From: Gemmatimonadales bacterium
GTDB lineage: Bacteria; Gemmatimonadota; Gemmatimonadetes; Gemmatimonadales; GWC2-71-9
Assembly (NCBI GenBank): GCA_030601605.1
Contig: JAUVTI010000067.1
Span: forward strand, 1 to 9,682
Length of the DNA stretch: 9,682 nucleotides
Direction: 5' to 3'
The notes beneath the pieces are model-generated. The model saw nothing but the letters and a program-made list of their open reading frames with translations, searched no databases and had not been told where the DNA came from. The position numbers and the translations under genes were made by a program. Of this stretch, positions 1 to 9,682 are shown one piece after another (positions within the stretch are counted from its first letter, which is position 1; every line of letters starts with the position of its first letter).

Positions 1-2259
<2,259 letters not shown>

Positions 2260-2263
<4 letters not shown>

Positions 2264-3564
2264 GTCTTGAGCTCGCGCTTCTTGGCCGCTGGGAAGAGTA
2301 CGTTGTTGAGTATGAGACGGTACCCGGGCGAACTCGGGTGCAGCGAGAGATCCGTCGGCGGGTCACCGATCTGGTGCTGCGCGTCCTCCGGATCGTGACC
2401 GCCCAGGTAGGTCCAGGTCCCCGACCCATACTCTCCATGAATGTACTTCACCCAACGCGCTCCCGGCTCGTCAGCGAGTACGGTGACGCCGGGCTTCAGC
2501 CGGTTGCGGTTGAACGACGTCGTGAGGCCGTAGAAGTCGGGAATGACGTCGCGGTGGCACTGCACCAGCATCGTCGCGACCGGATCTATCTTGGCGCTGA
2601 AGTCGAACAGCTGGAACGCGCCGAGCGGTTGGCGCAGCGCGGGGTTGTTGACCTGGTGCCCGTCGATGTCGGAGAAGCTGGCGACGGCGGGCGAGAGCTC
2701 GAGGCTCGCGCCCTGGAACGCGAAGCTGCGCTCCCACTGCATCTTCTCGGCCGCCAACGGGTCCATCGGCGTGCCGTCGCTGAACCGGGCCGCGATGTCC
2801 ACGCCTTCGGCGGCGAGCGCCAGCTCCAGCGTCTCGGTCGCGGTGCACATCGCGAACAGGAAGCCGCCGTCCTGCACGTAGCGCCGGATGGTGTTCGCCA
2901 CCGCCTTCTTGAGCTCCGCTACGTTGGCAAGCCCCAGCGCCCGCGCAGTCTCGGCATGGAGCCGGACCATGTCGCTCAGCCAGGGCGACCCACTGTACGT
3001 CAGGAAGAACTTCGAGTACTGCCCCGTGAAGTCCTCGTGGTGCAGGTGGAGCCACTCGTAGCGGCTCAGGTGCCCGCGCAGCACCTCGGGATCCCAGATC
3101 TTGTCGTACTCTATGCCCGCGTACTCGAGCGCCATCGTCACCGCGTCGTCCCAGGGCGCCGCGCTGGGCGGTGCGTACACCGCGACCTTGGGAGCCTTCT
3201 CCAGGGGAATCGCGTCCATGTTGCTGGCCGCGACCGTGCCGCGGATGCCAACGACGTCCGCGGCAGATACTTCCTCGACCAGCACTCCCTGGAGTGCGGC
3301 TTCGCGGCGCGAGGCGGCGTCGGCTTCCAACAGGTAACTCCCGCCGCGGTAATTGAGCAGCCACTCGGCGCGCCCACCGCGCCTGAGCGAGCGGAACGTG
3401 ATCCCGTATGCCTTGAGGTGATTGGTCTGGCGATCGTCCATCGGGATCAGCAGCGCGGGCCCCGCCTGGCGCGGTGAGTCTCCCGACCGGGCGGCCAGCG
3501 CACGAAGCGGTCCGGGCAGCAGCGCGGTCGCGCCCAATGCCTGGAGGAACTCCCGTCGCCTCAT
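2260..3564 (-). CDS. Tat-exported protein of the family often labelled 'asparagine synthetase B'; possible class I amidotransferase-like fold
   Basis: This 434-residue exported protein has no established biochemical role. The N-terminus MRRREFLQALGATALLPG is a twin-arginine signal (RRxFL followed by a hydrophobic stretch and an ALA-A cleavage-type site near residue 24), so export in folded form is likely. The mature part opens with LLIPMDDRQTNHLKAYGI (38-55) and WLLNYRGGSYLL (68-79). It then has an alternating strand/helix region starting at KVAVYAPPS (126-134), and GGFLFAMCTATE (233-244), where C240 lies just after a hydrophobic strand as in nucleophile-elbow enzymes. It closes with GGHDPEDAQHQIGDPP (388-403) and SPGYRLILNNVLFPAAKKR. 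From memory, Bacteroidota and Gemmatimonadota proteins with these conserved ends are often called asparagine synthetase B. The mature protein does not begin with a catalytic cysteine, and I see no synthetase ATP-binding motif, so that name looks unsupported. The ATG overlaps the TPR gene's TGA (ATGA), and its own TGA overlaps the helicase GTG. The upstream ribosome-binding sequence is weak (GGAG about 16 nt away), which fits translational coupling. Confidence 0.85.
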
Positions 3565-5306
3565 GACTGCGGGATCGCTCCGCGCACCTGATCCAGCAGG
3601 CGCCGCGCCTGAGGCACCACAGCGCTCTCCGGATGCGCGAGAATGAGGCGCTCGAGACGCTGCGCCGCATCGGTCCGGCGCCCAGTCACGGCGTAGACCC
3701 GAGCGAGCCTGAGCTCCGCCGCCGGCGCGGCCGGGCCGCTCGAATCGGCCGCCAACGCTCCCAGCAGAAGTGCCTCGGCGCGCTGGTGGTCCGCGATGCC
3801 CGCGGCCAAGTCGCTGGCGAGCATCAGAACCTCCGACCGGCCCCCTTCAGGAGGCAGTCGCGCGGCCGCGCGTTCCAGCTCGAGCAGCGCCTTGGCCGTG
3901 TCGCCGCGCAGTGCCTCGAGCAGGCCCCTCCCCAGCTCGGGAAGTCGCTCGGCCTCGATGCGCTCCAGCAGGACGAGCATCGCCGCGCGCTCGGTGGCTT
4001 CCTGTCGGGAATCAGCGTAGGGTCCCGCCGCCCGGAGGCGCTGCCGCGCCTGGCCCAGCTCTCCGCGGTAGAGGGCCACCCACCCGGCCACGGCGTCCGC
4101 CCTCACCGAAGAGGCGTCGCCCAGGAGAGCCTCGGCGCGATCCAGCTCGCCTTGCATCACCCGGGCCCACGCCAGGTGCTCTCTCAGGTCGGCCGCGTCG
4201 CCAGGACCCAGACGCGGCAGCCACTCGTCGAACCGCTCCTCGGCCTCGTCCACCCTGCCCGCATCGGACAACAGCCGGATGAACCCCGCCATCGCGGCCG
4301 CCGCATCCTCATTCGGGGATTGGAGCGTGCCGGCAAGGTGATCGAGTTGCCGCCTGGCGGCGGCCAGGTCACCGGCTTCCGTGAAAGCACGCGCCGCCCC
4401 GAGACGCGCCTGCTCGGCGGCGTCACCCGACGACAGCCCGGCCAAACGCTCCAGCGCGTAGCCGCGCGCGCGCCAACCACCCGGCCCGACCATTCGCGTC
4501 GCCTGGTCGGCAAACCTGAGCAGGAGTGCAACCGCGACAGCTCGGTCGTCGGGCAGCGCGGCGTCCAGCACTGCCCACGCCTCCGCCGGCCTCCCCCAGC
4601 GAGCCAACAGGTCCGCAGCGAGCCACTGGGTCGGCTGGCTCGGACCCCCTTCCAAGAGCCGCTCCACGATCTGGTCGTGGGCGCTCACCGGCGCCTGCCC
4701 GAGACCCGTGGCGCCCGTCGCCACCAACCCGCCGTTGTCCTCCACCACGATGCGCCACTGCACGGCGGCCTCGACCCACTCGCCCGTGCCCATCAGGAAG
4801 CGGGCCAGGTCCGGCGCCAGTGCAACCTCACCCACCCACGACTGCCCCTCGATCAGCACCTGCCGGGCATCGTTCGTGAAACCGTGCTGCGCGAGCCAGA
4901 AGGACCACAGCTGGTACGGCCTCGCGCTCCCGGGAAACGCGGCCGTCCAACCGCGGACCACCACTTCCACGCTGTCGCGCCCCTGGGACGCGGCGCTGCG
5001 GAACGCGATCTCCCGCGGTATCGGGTTCCGTGGCGCGGCCTCTATGGCACGGGCGGCGTACAGCGCCACGGAATCCCGCATTCCCAGCCGAACGAATGCG
5101 CGCTCCACCCCCTGGAGCGCCGTGGCGTCGCCCGGCTCCAGCGACAGGATGCGCCGGTAATAGTCGAGCGCCAGTGGCAGTTGCCCCTGCCGCTCCGCAC
5201 GCAGCGCCAGCCCGATCCACTGGGGATCCACCTCCTGCGCGCGCGCGCCCCCCGTGGCAAGGACGAGGACGGCCACCAGTGCGAAGGCCGACCTAGCGAC
5301 GTACAT
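3561..5306 (-). CDS. Secreted tetratricopeptide-repeat protein
   Basis: This 581-residue protein is built almost wholly of amphipathic helix pairs and is probably a periplasmic scaffold or protein-interaction partner. Residues 1-23 form a Sec signal peptide (hydrophobic core AFALVAVLVLATGG, cleavage predicted at ARA-Q). The first clear TPR unit lies at about 28-62 (LALRAERQGQLPLALDYYRRI, then LSLEPGD), and a second helix pair follows at about 63-95. Degenerate repeats fill the middle (for example AEAWAVLDAALPDD and DEAEERFDEWLPRLGPGD). A last canonical unit at about 529-575 (LRLARVYAVTGRRTDAAQRLERLI, LAHPES) resembles the C-terminal repeats of YbgF/CpoB-type proteins. No catalytic motif is visible. 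The ATG at 5306-5304 lies inside the end of the DUF4175-like gene, a 14-nt overlap with only a weak AGG upstream; the TGA overlaps the next gene's ATG. TPR proteins are common partners in Bat-like envelope clusters, which fits its neighbours, but the specific partner is unknown. Confidence 0.9.
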   Translation of the reverse strand: MYVARSAFALVAVLVLATGGARAQEVDPQWIGLALRAERQGQLPLALDYYRRILSLEPGDATALQGVERAFVRLGMRDSVALYAARAIEAAPRNPIPREIAFRSAASQGRDSVEVVVRGWTAAFPGSARPYQLWSFWLAQHGFTNDARQVLIEGQSWVGEVALAPDLARFLMGTGEWVEAAVQWRIVVEDNGGLVATGATGLGQAPVSAHDQIVERLLEGGPSQPTQWLAADLLARWGRPAEAWAVLDAALPDDRAVAVALLLRFADQATRMVGPGGWRARGYALERLAGLSSGDAAEQARLGAARAFTEAGDLAAARRQLDHLAGTLQSPNEDAAAAMAGFIRLLSDAGRVDEAEERFDEWLPRLGPGDAADLREHLAWARVMQGELDRAEALLGDASSVRADAVAGWVALYRGELGQARQRLRAAGPYADSRQEATERAAMLVLLERIEAERLPELGRGLLEALRGDTAKALLELERAAARLPPEGGRSEVLMLASDLAAGIADHQRAEALLLGALAADSSGPAAPAAELRLARVYAVTGRRTDAAQRLERLILAHPESAVVPQARRLLDQVRGAIPQS

Positions 5307-8300
5307 CGTTCAGCCTGCGGAAGTAGTCCAGAATCAGCCTGCGCTCCTCGGGCGACAGAGCGCGCAGCTCCTCCCACGTGGGATACGGGTAGCGCGGCTC
5401 CGTGGCGCGCACCGTCCCGGCCTCGGGCAGGAGCACGTTGCCGGCGCCCGCCACCTCGCTCACGCGCTCGCGGCGCTCGTCCTCCTCATCACCCTCCAGC
5501 GAGCGGCCGGCGTCCAGCAGGCGCCGGAAGAGCCGCTCCTGCCGCTCCACGAGCTCGCGGTCGAGCTGGCCCCTCTCCAACCTGTCGGCCAGCTCCTCGG
5601 CCTCAGCGGCGAGCTGGTCCGCGCCCGACACTTCCCCCTCCGCGTTGAGGCGCTCCAACTCCTCCGCCAGCGCCCGCTGCCGCTCGGCCAAGGCACGGAG
5701 CTCCCTCATGAGCTGGTCTCCCGCGGCCGGCGACATCGAGAGCAGCCCGCCAGCCTCTCCGCTCAGCGCGCCCTGCTGTTCGGCCAACTCCGCCAAGCGC
5801 TCCATCGCCTCCTGCATTCCGGAGCCGGATTGGGAGCCACCCACGTCGCTCTGCGTCTGCAGCAACGCGTAGATCACGTGGTTGAGCGCGTCCAGCGCCT
5901 CACCCGCGCGCTGCTCCGCCTCGCGCGTGTCCGGGTTGCCGCGTTGGACCAGGTCCAGCGCCTCGGCCATACGCAGCTTGGCGAGTCCGAGGGCCGCGCC
6001 CAGACGAGGCGGCACGAGAGCGTTGCGCCCGGCTGCCTGCGCCAGCCGCTCTATCACGCGATCCACTCCCTCTCTGGTTGCCGCCTGGGTGCCGCGCACG
6101 TCGCCGTCCGACTCCCCCCGGCCGAGTCGCCGGGCAATGTCCTGTTGCTCCCGGGCCAGCTCGGCGGTCTCCACCAGAGCCCTTTCCAGCTGCGCCATCA
6201 CCTCCCGGCGCCACTCTTCGCGCAGCTCGTCGCGCTGCTCCTCGATCTGTAGGGCCAGCGGCTCCAGCGCGTCGCTCGCCGACTCGCCCGACCGCTGCGC
6301 GCGATCCGATTCACCCCGCTCGGCCGCCTCGGCGGCCTGCCGCATCTGCTCAGCCGCTCTGCCGGCGCCCTCGATCGGCTGCCCCAGCTCACGCCCGGGG
6401 GCCAGCGTGTCGAGCACCGCGTCCAACCGCTCCAGCTCGGCGGCCAGCGAGTCGGCGCGGCGCGCCAGCTCACGCTCGGCGGCTGCCTGGGCGGAATCCG
6501 TTCCGAGTCCCGCCTCACGGTTCCACTCGCGCTGCTCGGCCGCGAGCTCGCCGGCATCCTGGGACAGTGAGGTGAGATCTCCCTCGATCGCAGCGCGCTC
6601 GAACAGCTCCCGCCCGCGCGCCAACTCCTCGCGCAACTCCTCTGCCGAGCGCGCGAGCTCCTGCAATGCCTCCCGCGTGGCTTCGGGATCGAGGCGTCGC
6701 AGCGCGTCGCGCAGCGCCTCCAGCCGGGCTTGAAGCTCTTCGCTCAGCGCGCGCTCCAGGAGATCCTCGATCGCCGCCAGTTGCCGTTGGAACTCTGGGT
6801 CGGTGAGGCCCGCGTCCCACGCTGCGTCCGCCAGCTCGCGCACGTCCTGCTGCAGCTGACGGGCCCGCTCGAGCACCTCGTTCTCTTCCGCGAGCAGCTC
6901 CCGGGCGCGCTCCACGGAGGCAAACGGCAACTGGTCCTCGCGCGCGCCTGGCGCCGCTGCGTCGCGCTGCTCGCCGCGCTCCCGCTCGGCGGCCAGATCC
7001 TCGATCTGCCGTGCCAGCTCGGACTGATCGCGCACCAGTGAGTCGGCCTCGGTCGCCACCGCCCGGGTCGCCCTGCGGGCCGCTCTCCTGAGCTCGGCCA
7101 TCGCGGGCAGCCACAGCGCGAAGGTGCGGCTCTCACCCATCTGTCCTGCCGGTGTGTTGTCGAACGCCCGCACCTTGTAGTACGCGGTGTCACCCGGCAG
7201 GTAGCCCTTCCCTTCGAGGACCAGCACCCAGGGGATGACGGCGCGCTCGGCGCCTGCGGCGGGTAGCGGCACCGGCTCGGTCCGCGGCTCCTCGCGTTCG
7301 CCGTGGCGGCTCACGCGCCAGCTGACCAACTCCATTCGCATGAGCCCGTGGTCATCGCGCGCGTCGCTCAGCAGCGGCTGCCGCAGCGAGAGTGCAGCGG
7401 AGGTGTCGATCCCCGGGACCGGGACCGCCACGAACGGAGCGCTGTCGGCCACCGCCTCCACTACCAGCAGGGACGGCTCCTCGTCCATCAACCCACCGGC
7501 GAGCGGGATCACCTCGAGCGTCCAGCGAGCGCTGACACTCACCGGGAGCACACCACGGAAGGACTGCTCCTCGACCGAGAGCCGGACGGCCTCACCCGGT
7601 CGCCGCCATGCGGCGCCGGCGAGCGCGACGGTGGCGCGCCCACGCGTCGCGATGCGGGTGCCCACCGGCAGCAGCAGCGGCGCATCACCGGGAGCCAGCG
7701 GCTCGTCGGCCCGATCGAGGTATGCGGGATAGCGCGCCAGCAACTGGAGGTCGGCAAGCAGCGCCGGCAGCGCCACCCGCACGTGCACGGTCCCGGATTC
7801 CTTGCGGCCGCTCACCGCGCGCAGAAACCGGTCGCTCTCGAGCGGACCCAGCACCACGGTGGCGCTGCCCGCCGTATCCAGAGCGATCCGCTCACTCGTC
7901 CACGGGTCGCCGGGGGCCCGGACCCACAACTCGGCGGCCGGCCGTCCGGGCGCCGTCACAATTACCGTGATGTGCTCGCCCCGGCGCACCGCCGTGCGGT
8001 CCACCGTCAGCACGACCGGCTGGCTGGCGCGCGCCAGCACCGCTACCGGACGCCAAAAGGCCGCGCCCGCTCCCGTCGCCGGACCGGAGCCCACGAAGGC
8101 GAACGCACCGAGCGTGAACAGCGCCGCGCCACTCATCACCGCCTGCCCGGTGCGCCGCCGCACGTCCCCCAACGCATCACCACCGCTGGCCGCGAGCCAG
8201 CGAGTCGTGCGGCCGTCGGCCAGCGAGGCCAGCGCGGCGCTTCCCTGGCGCTCAGTCCATGAGGCGATGCCGGCAACCGACCCGCGCCGCTGCCCTCCCG

Positions 8301-8571
8301 TGCGCTCCACGTGGGCGGCGAGTCGCATGACCCCGAGCCGAAGCCTGCGGCTGCGCCACCACCACAGCCCCCAGACCACCGCCCCGCCCACCGCCATCCA
8401 CGCCAGCAGCACCGCTGCCGGCACGCGCTGATACGCCCCCAGCCGTCCCAACAAGACGCCCACGGCAAGCATCAGTAGCACGAGCCCCAGCGTGAGCAGG
8501 GCGCCCGCTCCTGCCGTCCGCCGCATCAACTCGCTCCGCCGCGACTCCAACCAACGCCTGGTCTCGGTCAT
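5293..8571 (-). CDS. DUF4175-like membrane-anchored protein with beta-rich ectodomain and long coiled coil
   Basis: I chose the ATG at 8571-8569 (MTETRRWLESRR, 1092 residues) over an in-frame start 33 codons upstream. It forms an ATGA overlap with the DUF4159 stop, and the extra residues would be a basic proline-rich stretch translated from inside that gene. Layout: membrane helices at about 22-42, 52-72 and 143-162; an Ig-like beta-rich region at about 185-490 with YPAYLD (281-286), DARDDHGL (403-410) and GYLPGDTAYYKVRAFDN (456-472), all typical of DUF4175 proteins; then about 500 residues rich in Ala, Glu, Arg and Leu that should form long coiled coils (495-1035). Near the C-terminus, RQERLFRRLLDAGRSLEG (1010-1027) and LILDYFRRLND (1079-1089) match the conserved tail of the family. 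At 1092 residues it is longer than the roughly 800-900 I associate with the proteobacterial members. The bulk probably lies in the periplasm. The role is unknown; related genes sit in MoxR/DUF58/VWA clusters. It ends with TAG inside the start of the TPR gene. Confidence 0.87.
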   Translation of the reverse strand: MTETRRWLESRRSELMRRTAGAGALLTLGLVLLMLAVGVLLGRLGAYQRVPAAVLLAWMAVGGAVVWGLWWWRSRRLRLGVMRLAAHVERTGGQRRGSVAGIASWTERQGSAALASLADGRTTRWLAASGGDALGDVRRRTGQAVMSGAALFTLGAFAFVGSGPATGAGAAFWRPVAVLARASQPVVLTVDRTAVRRGEHITVIVTAPGRPAAELWVRAPGDPWTSERIALDTAGSATVVLGPLESDRFLRAVSGRKESGTVHVRVALPALLADLQLLARYPAYLDRADEPLAPGDAPLLLPVGTRIATRGRATVALAGAAWRRPGEAVRLSVEEQSFRGVLPVSVSARWTLEVIPLAGGLMDEEPSLLVVEAVADSAPFVAVPVPGIDTSAALSLRQPLLSDARDDHGLMRMELVSWRVSRHGEREEPRTEPVPLPAAGAERAVIPWVLVLEGKGYLPGDTAYYKVRAFDNTPAGQMGESRTFALWLPAMAELRRAARRATRAVATEADSLVRDQSELARQIEDLAAERERGEQRDAAAPGAREDQLPFASVERARELLAEENEVLERARQLQQDVRELADAAWDAGLTDPEFQRQLAAIEDLLERALSEELQARLEALRDALRRLDPEATREALQELARSAEELREELARGRELFERAAIEGDLTSLSQDAGELAAEQREWNREAGLGTDSAQAAAERELARRADSLAAELERLDAVLDTLAPGRELGQPIEGAGRAAEQMRQAAEAAERGESDRAQRSGESASDALEPLALQIEEQRDELREEWRREVMAQLERALVETAELAREQQDIARRLGRGESDGDVRGTQAATREGVDRVIERLAQAAGRNALVPPRLGAALGLAKLRMAEALDLVQRGNPDTREAEQRAGEALDALNHVIYALLQTQSDVGGSQSGSGMQEAMERLAELAEQQGALSGEAGGLLSMSPAAGDQLMRELRALAERQRALAEELERLNAEGEVSGADQLAAEAEELADRLERGQLDRELVERQERLFRRLLDAGRSLEGDEEDERRERVSEVAGAGNVLLPEAGTVRATEPRYPYPTWEELRALSPEERRLILDYFRRLNDVRR

Positions 8572-9233
8572 GGGCTCGCGGTCACAGCGTAGACGAACAG
8601 GTTCACGCCCATGCGTATCGACGCTTCGCGCAGGCCGGCCGGGTCCCGGTGCACGTCGGGGTCCTCCCAACCGTCACCCAGGTCGGACTGATACGAGTAG
8701 AAGACCGCCAACCTGCCGTCGACGAAGATCCCCAGCCCGCGCGCGGGCAGCCCATCGTGCTCGTGGATCTTGGGAAGACCCTGCGGGAACTCGTACACGG
8801 CGCGGTACACGGGGTGATCGAGCGGCACGTCCGCCAGCTCGCGGTCGGGGAAGACGCGCGAGATCTCGCGCCGGAACGAATCGTCCATGCCGTAGTTGTC
8901 GTCCGCGTGCAGGAACCCACCACTCTCCAGGTAGAGGCGCAGGGTGCGAACTTCCTCCGCCGAGAACCGCACGTTGCCGTGGCCGGTCATATACAGGTAC
9001 GGCAAGTCCCACAACTCCGGGTCGGTGAGGCGCACCACCCGCTCTCGCTCCTCCACCCTGATGGTCGTACGCCGGTCGATCTCGGTCAGAAGATTGGGGA
9101 GACTCGAGGGATTGGCGTACCAATCACCGCCCCCATCGTACTGCAGCCGGCCGATGGCGAGCGGTGTGTGCGATTGCGCGGCGCCCAGCAGGAGCACGCC
9201 GAGCGCCGCGATGCAGAAGCGCAGCCGACTCAC
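8568..9233 (-). CDS. DUF4159 domain periplasmic protein
   Basis: This 221-residue protein consists of a Sec signal peptide (about 1-21, hydrophobic core FCIAALGVLLLGAAQ) and a single DUF4159 domain. Recognisable family features are IGRLQYDGGGDWYANP (27-42), a strand LPYLYMTGHGNVRFS (77-91), ESGGFLHADDNYGMDD (103-118), the LDHPVYRAVYEF segment (138-149) and the C-terminal GVNLFVYAVT (209-218). The fold is thought to resemble class I glutamine amidotransferases, but I see no obvious catalytic cysteine, and biochemical activity is unknown. Proteobacterial members are often fused to an N-terminal BatA-like membrane region; this one stands alone and is exported. The start is GTG at 9233-9231, overlapping the rsmI TGA (GTGA). 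The only purine-rich sequence, GGAG, lies 2 nt before the GTG, too close for a normal ribosome-binding site, so restart after rsmI translation is likely. The TGA overlaps the ATG of the DUF4175-like gene, which is a usual companion. Confidence 0.92.
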   Translation of the reverse strand: MSRLRFCIAALGVLLLGAAQSHTPLAIGRLQYDGGGDWYANPSSLPNLLTEIDRRTTIRVEERERVVRLTDPELWDLPYLYMTGHGNVRFSAEEVRTLRLYLESGGFLHADDNYGMDDSFRREISRVFPDRELADVPLDHPVYRAVYEFPQGLPKIHEHDGLPARGLGIFVDGRLAVFYSYQSDLGDGWEDPDVHRDPAGLREASIRMGVNLFVYAVTASP

Positions 9234-9682
9234 AACTCCGTCACGATGCGATAGGCCTCTCTCCGGGGCAGCGCGAACTCCTCGGCCACGCGCCCTGCGG
9301 TGTCGCGTCTGCTGAGCCCCTCGTCCAACAGCGTTCGCGCGCGCGCGCGCACCGCTTCCCCATCGACCTCGGCCGGCTGTCCACGATGCCCGGCGATCAG
9401 CACGGTGACTTCCCCCTTCGGGGGATTCTCCTCGTAGTAAACCGCCAGTTCATCGAGGGTCCCGGCGTTCAGTTCCTCGTACACCTTGGTGAGCTCACGC
9501 GCGACGGCCGCTTCGCGCTCGCCGCCGCACACCTTGCCGAGATCCTCGAGCAGCTTCACGAGTCGCGGCGGCGCCTCGAACAGAACGGTCGTCCAGGGCG
9601 CCGCGGCCACGTTCTCGAGCAGGCTGCGGCGATCGCGCCCCTTGCGCGGGAGGAAGCCGAGAAAAGTGTAGCGGTCGGCGGA
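9230..9682 (-). CDS. rsmI: 16S rRNA (cytidine(1402)-2'-O)-methyltransferase, C-terminal half (5' end outside window)
   Basis: RsmI uses S-adenosylmethionine to 2'-O-methylate C1402 of 16S rRNA in the ribosomal decoding centre. The last 150 codons are visible, about half of the usual 280-300 residues. The frame is open to the right edge, so the internal ATG-like starts near 9610 should be ignored. Family hallmarks are FLGFLPRKGRDRRSLL close to the right edge, TVLFEAPPRLVKLLEDL (the FEAPHRL-type motif, here with Pro for His), REAAVARELTKVYEE (the RELTK motif), GTLDEL and PPKGEVTVLIAG. The C-terminal 45 residues, RTLLDEGLSRRDTAGRVAEE through REAYRIVTEL, match the small helical domain that follows the methyltransferase domain in many RsmI proteins. 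The TGA overlaps the GTG of the DUF4159 gene. The methyltransferase and the downstream envelope genes have no known functional link. Confidence 0.95.
   Translation of the reverse strand, partial: SADRYTFLGFLPRKGRDRRSLLENVAAAPWTTVLFEAPPRLVKLLEDLGKVCGGEREAAVARELTKVYEELNAGTLDELAVYYEENPPKGEVTVLIAGHRGQPAEVDGEAVRARARTLLDEGLSRRDTAGRVAEEFALPRREAYRIVTEL

Noticed and set aside
5236..5253. Alternating GC run followed by six C residues near the start of the TPR gene, considered as a phase-variable tract
   Set aside because: Six identical bases is too short for confident slippage, and the stretch encodes a normal signal-peptide cleavage region.
3633..5648. A 671-codon open frame on the plus strand across the TPR gene and the end of the DUF4175-like gene
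   Set aside because: It lies antisense to genes with clear family features, its product is rich in Arg, Pro and Gln without domains, and long antisense frames are expected at this GC content.
7303..8262. A 319-codon plus-strand frame opposite the DUF4175-like gene
   Set aside because: The product is His/Arg/Gln-rich with no recognisable domain and is antisense to a supported gene.
8572..8670. An N-terminal extension of the DUF4175-like protein by 33 codons
   Set aside because: It would lie wholly inside the DUF4159 gene and add a basic Pro/Gly-rich stretch; the ATG at 8571 gives the ATGA overlap seen at other junctions.
9336..9350. Alternating CG run of 15 nt in rsmI, considered as a slippage or Z-DNA site
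   Set aside because: It simply encodes an Arg-Ala repeat in the RsmI C-terminal region, the reading frame is intact, and such runs are expected in very GC-rich DNA.

Overview
The window is a very GC-rich bacterial segment. It is coded entirely on the minus strand and has almost no non-coding DNA. Six genes run right to left: the 3' end of rsmI (9682-9230), a DUF4159 periplasmic protein (9233-8568), a large DUF4175-like membrane-anchored coiled-coil protein (8571-5293), a secreted TPR protein (5306-3561), a twin-arginine exported protein of the 'asparagine synthetase B'-labelled type (3564-2260), and a DinG-family iron-sulfur helicase with a RadC/JAB-like N-terminal domain (2263 to beyond position 1). 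The protein content and base composition suggest Gemmatimonadota or a related group. That assignment is inferred from family resemblance and is not proven by the sequence.

Every junction is an overlap. Four are 4-nt overlaps (two ATGA, two GTGA) and one is 14 nt. The set therefore looks like a single translationally coupled transcript that begins upstream of the right edge and ends beyond the left edge. I found no promoter, terminator, RNA gene, mobile element or CRISPR array, and no intergenic space that could hold one.

Functionally, two cytoplasmic nucleic-acid enzymes (the RsmI rRNA methyltransferase and the DinG-type helicase) flank a four-gene envelope module. All four module proteins carry export signals or membrane anchors: the DUF4159 protein has a Sec signal, the DUF4175-like protein has three membrane helices, the TPR protein has a Sec signal and the fourth has a Tat signal. 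DUF4159 and DUF4175 proteins are known companions in MoxR/DUF58/VWA (Bat-like) envelope clusters, but none of those partners lies inside this window. The module's biochemical role is not known.

The most notable points are the JAB-helicase fusion with an intact JAMM metal-binding signature, and the presence in one operon of two exported proteins that share a GGFL-type strand motif and may both have class I amidotransferase-like folds.
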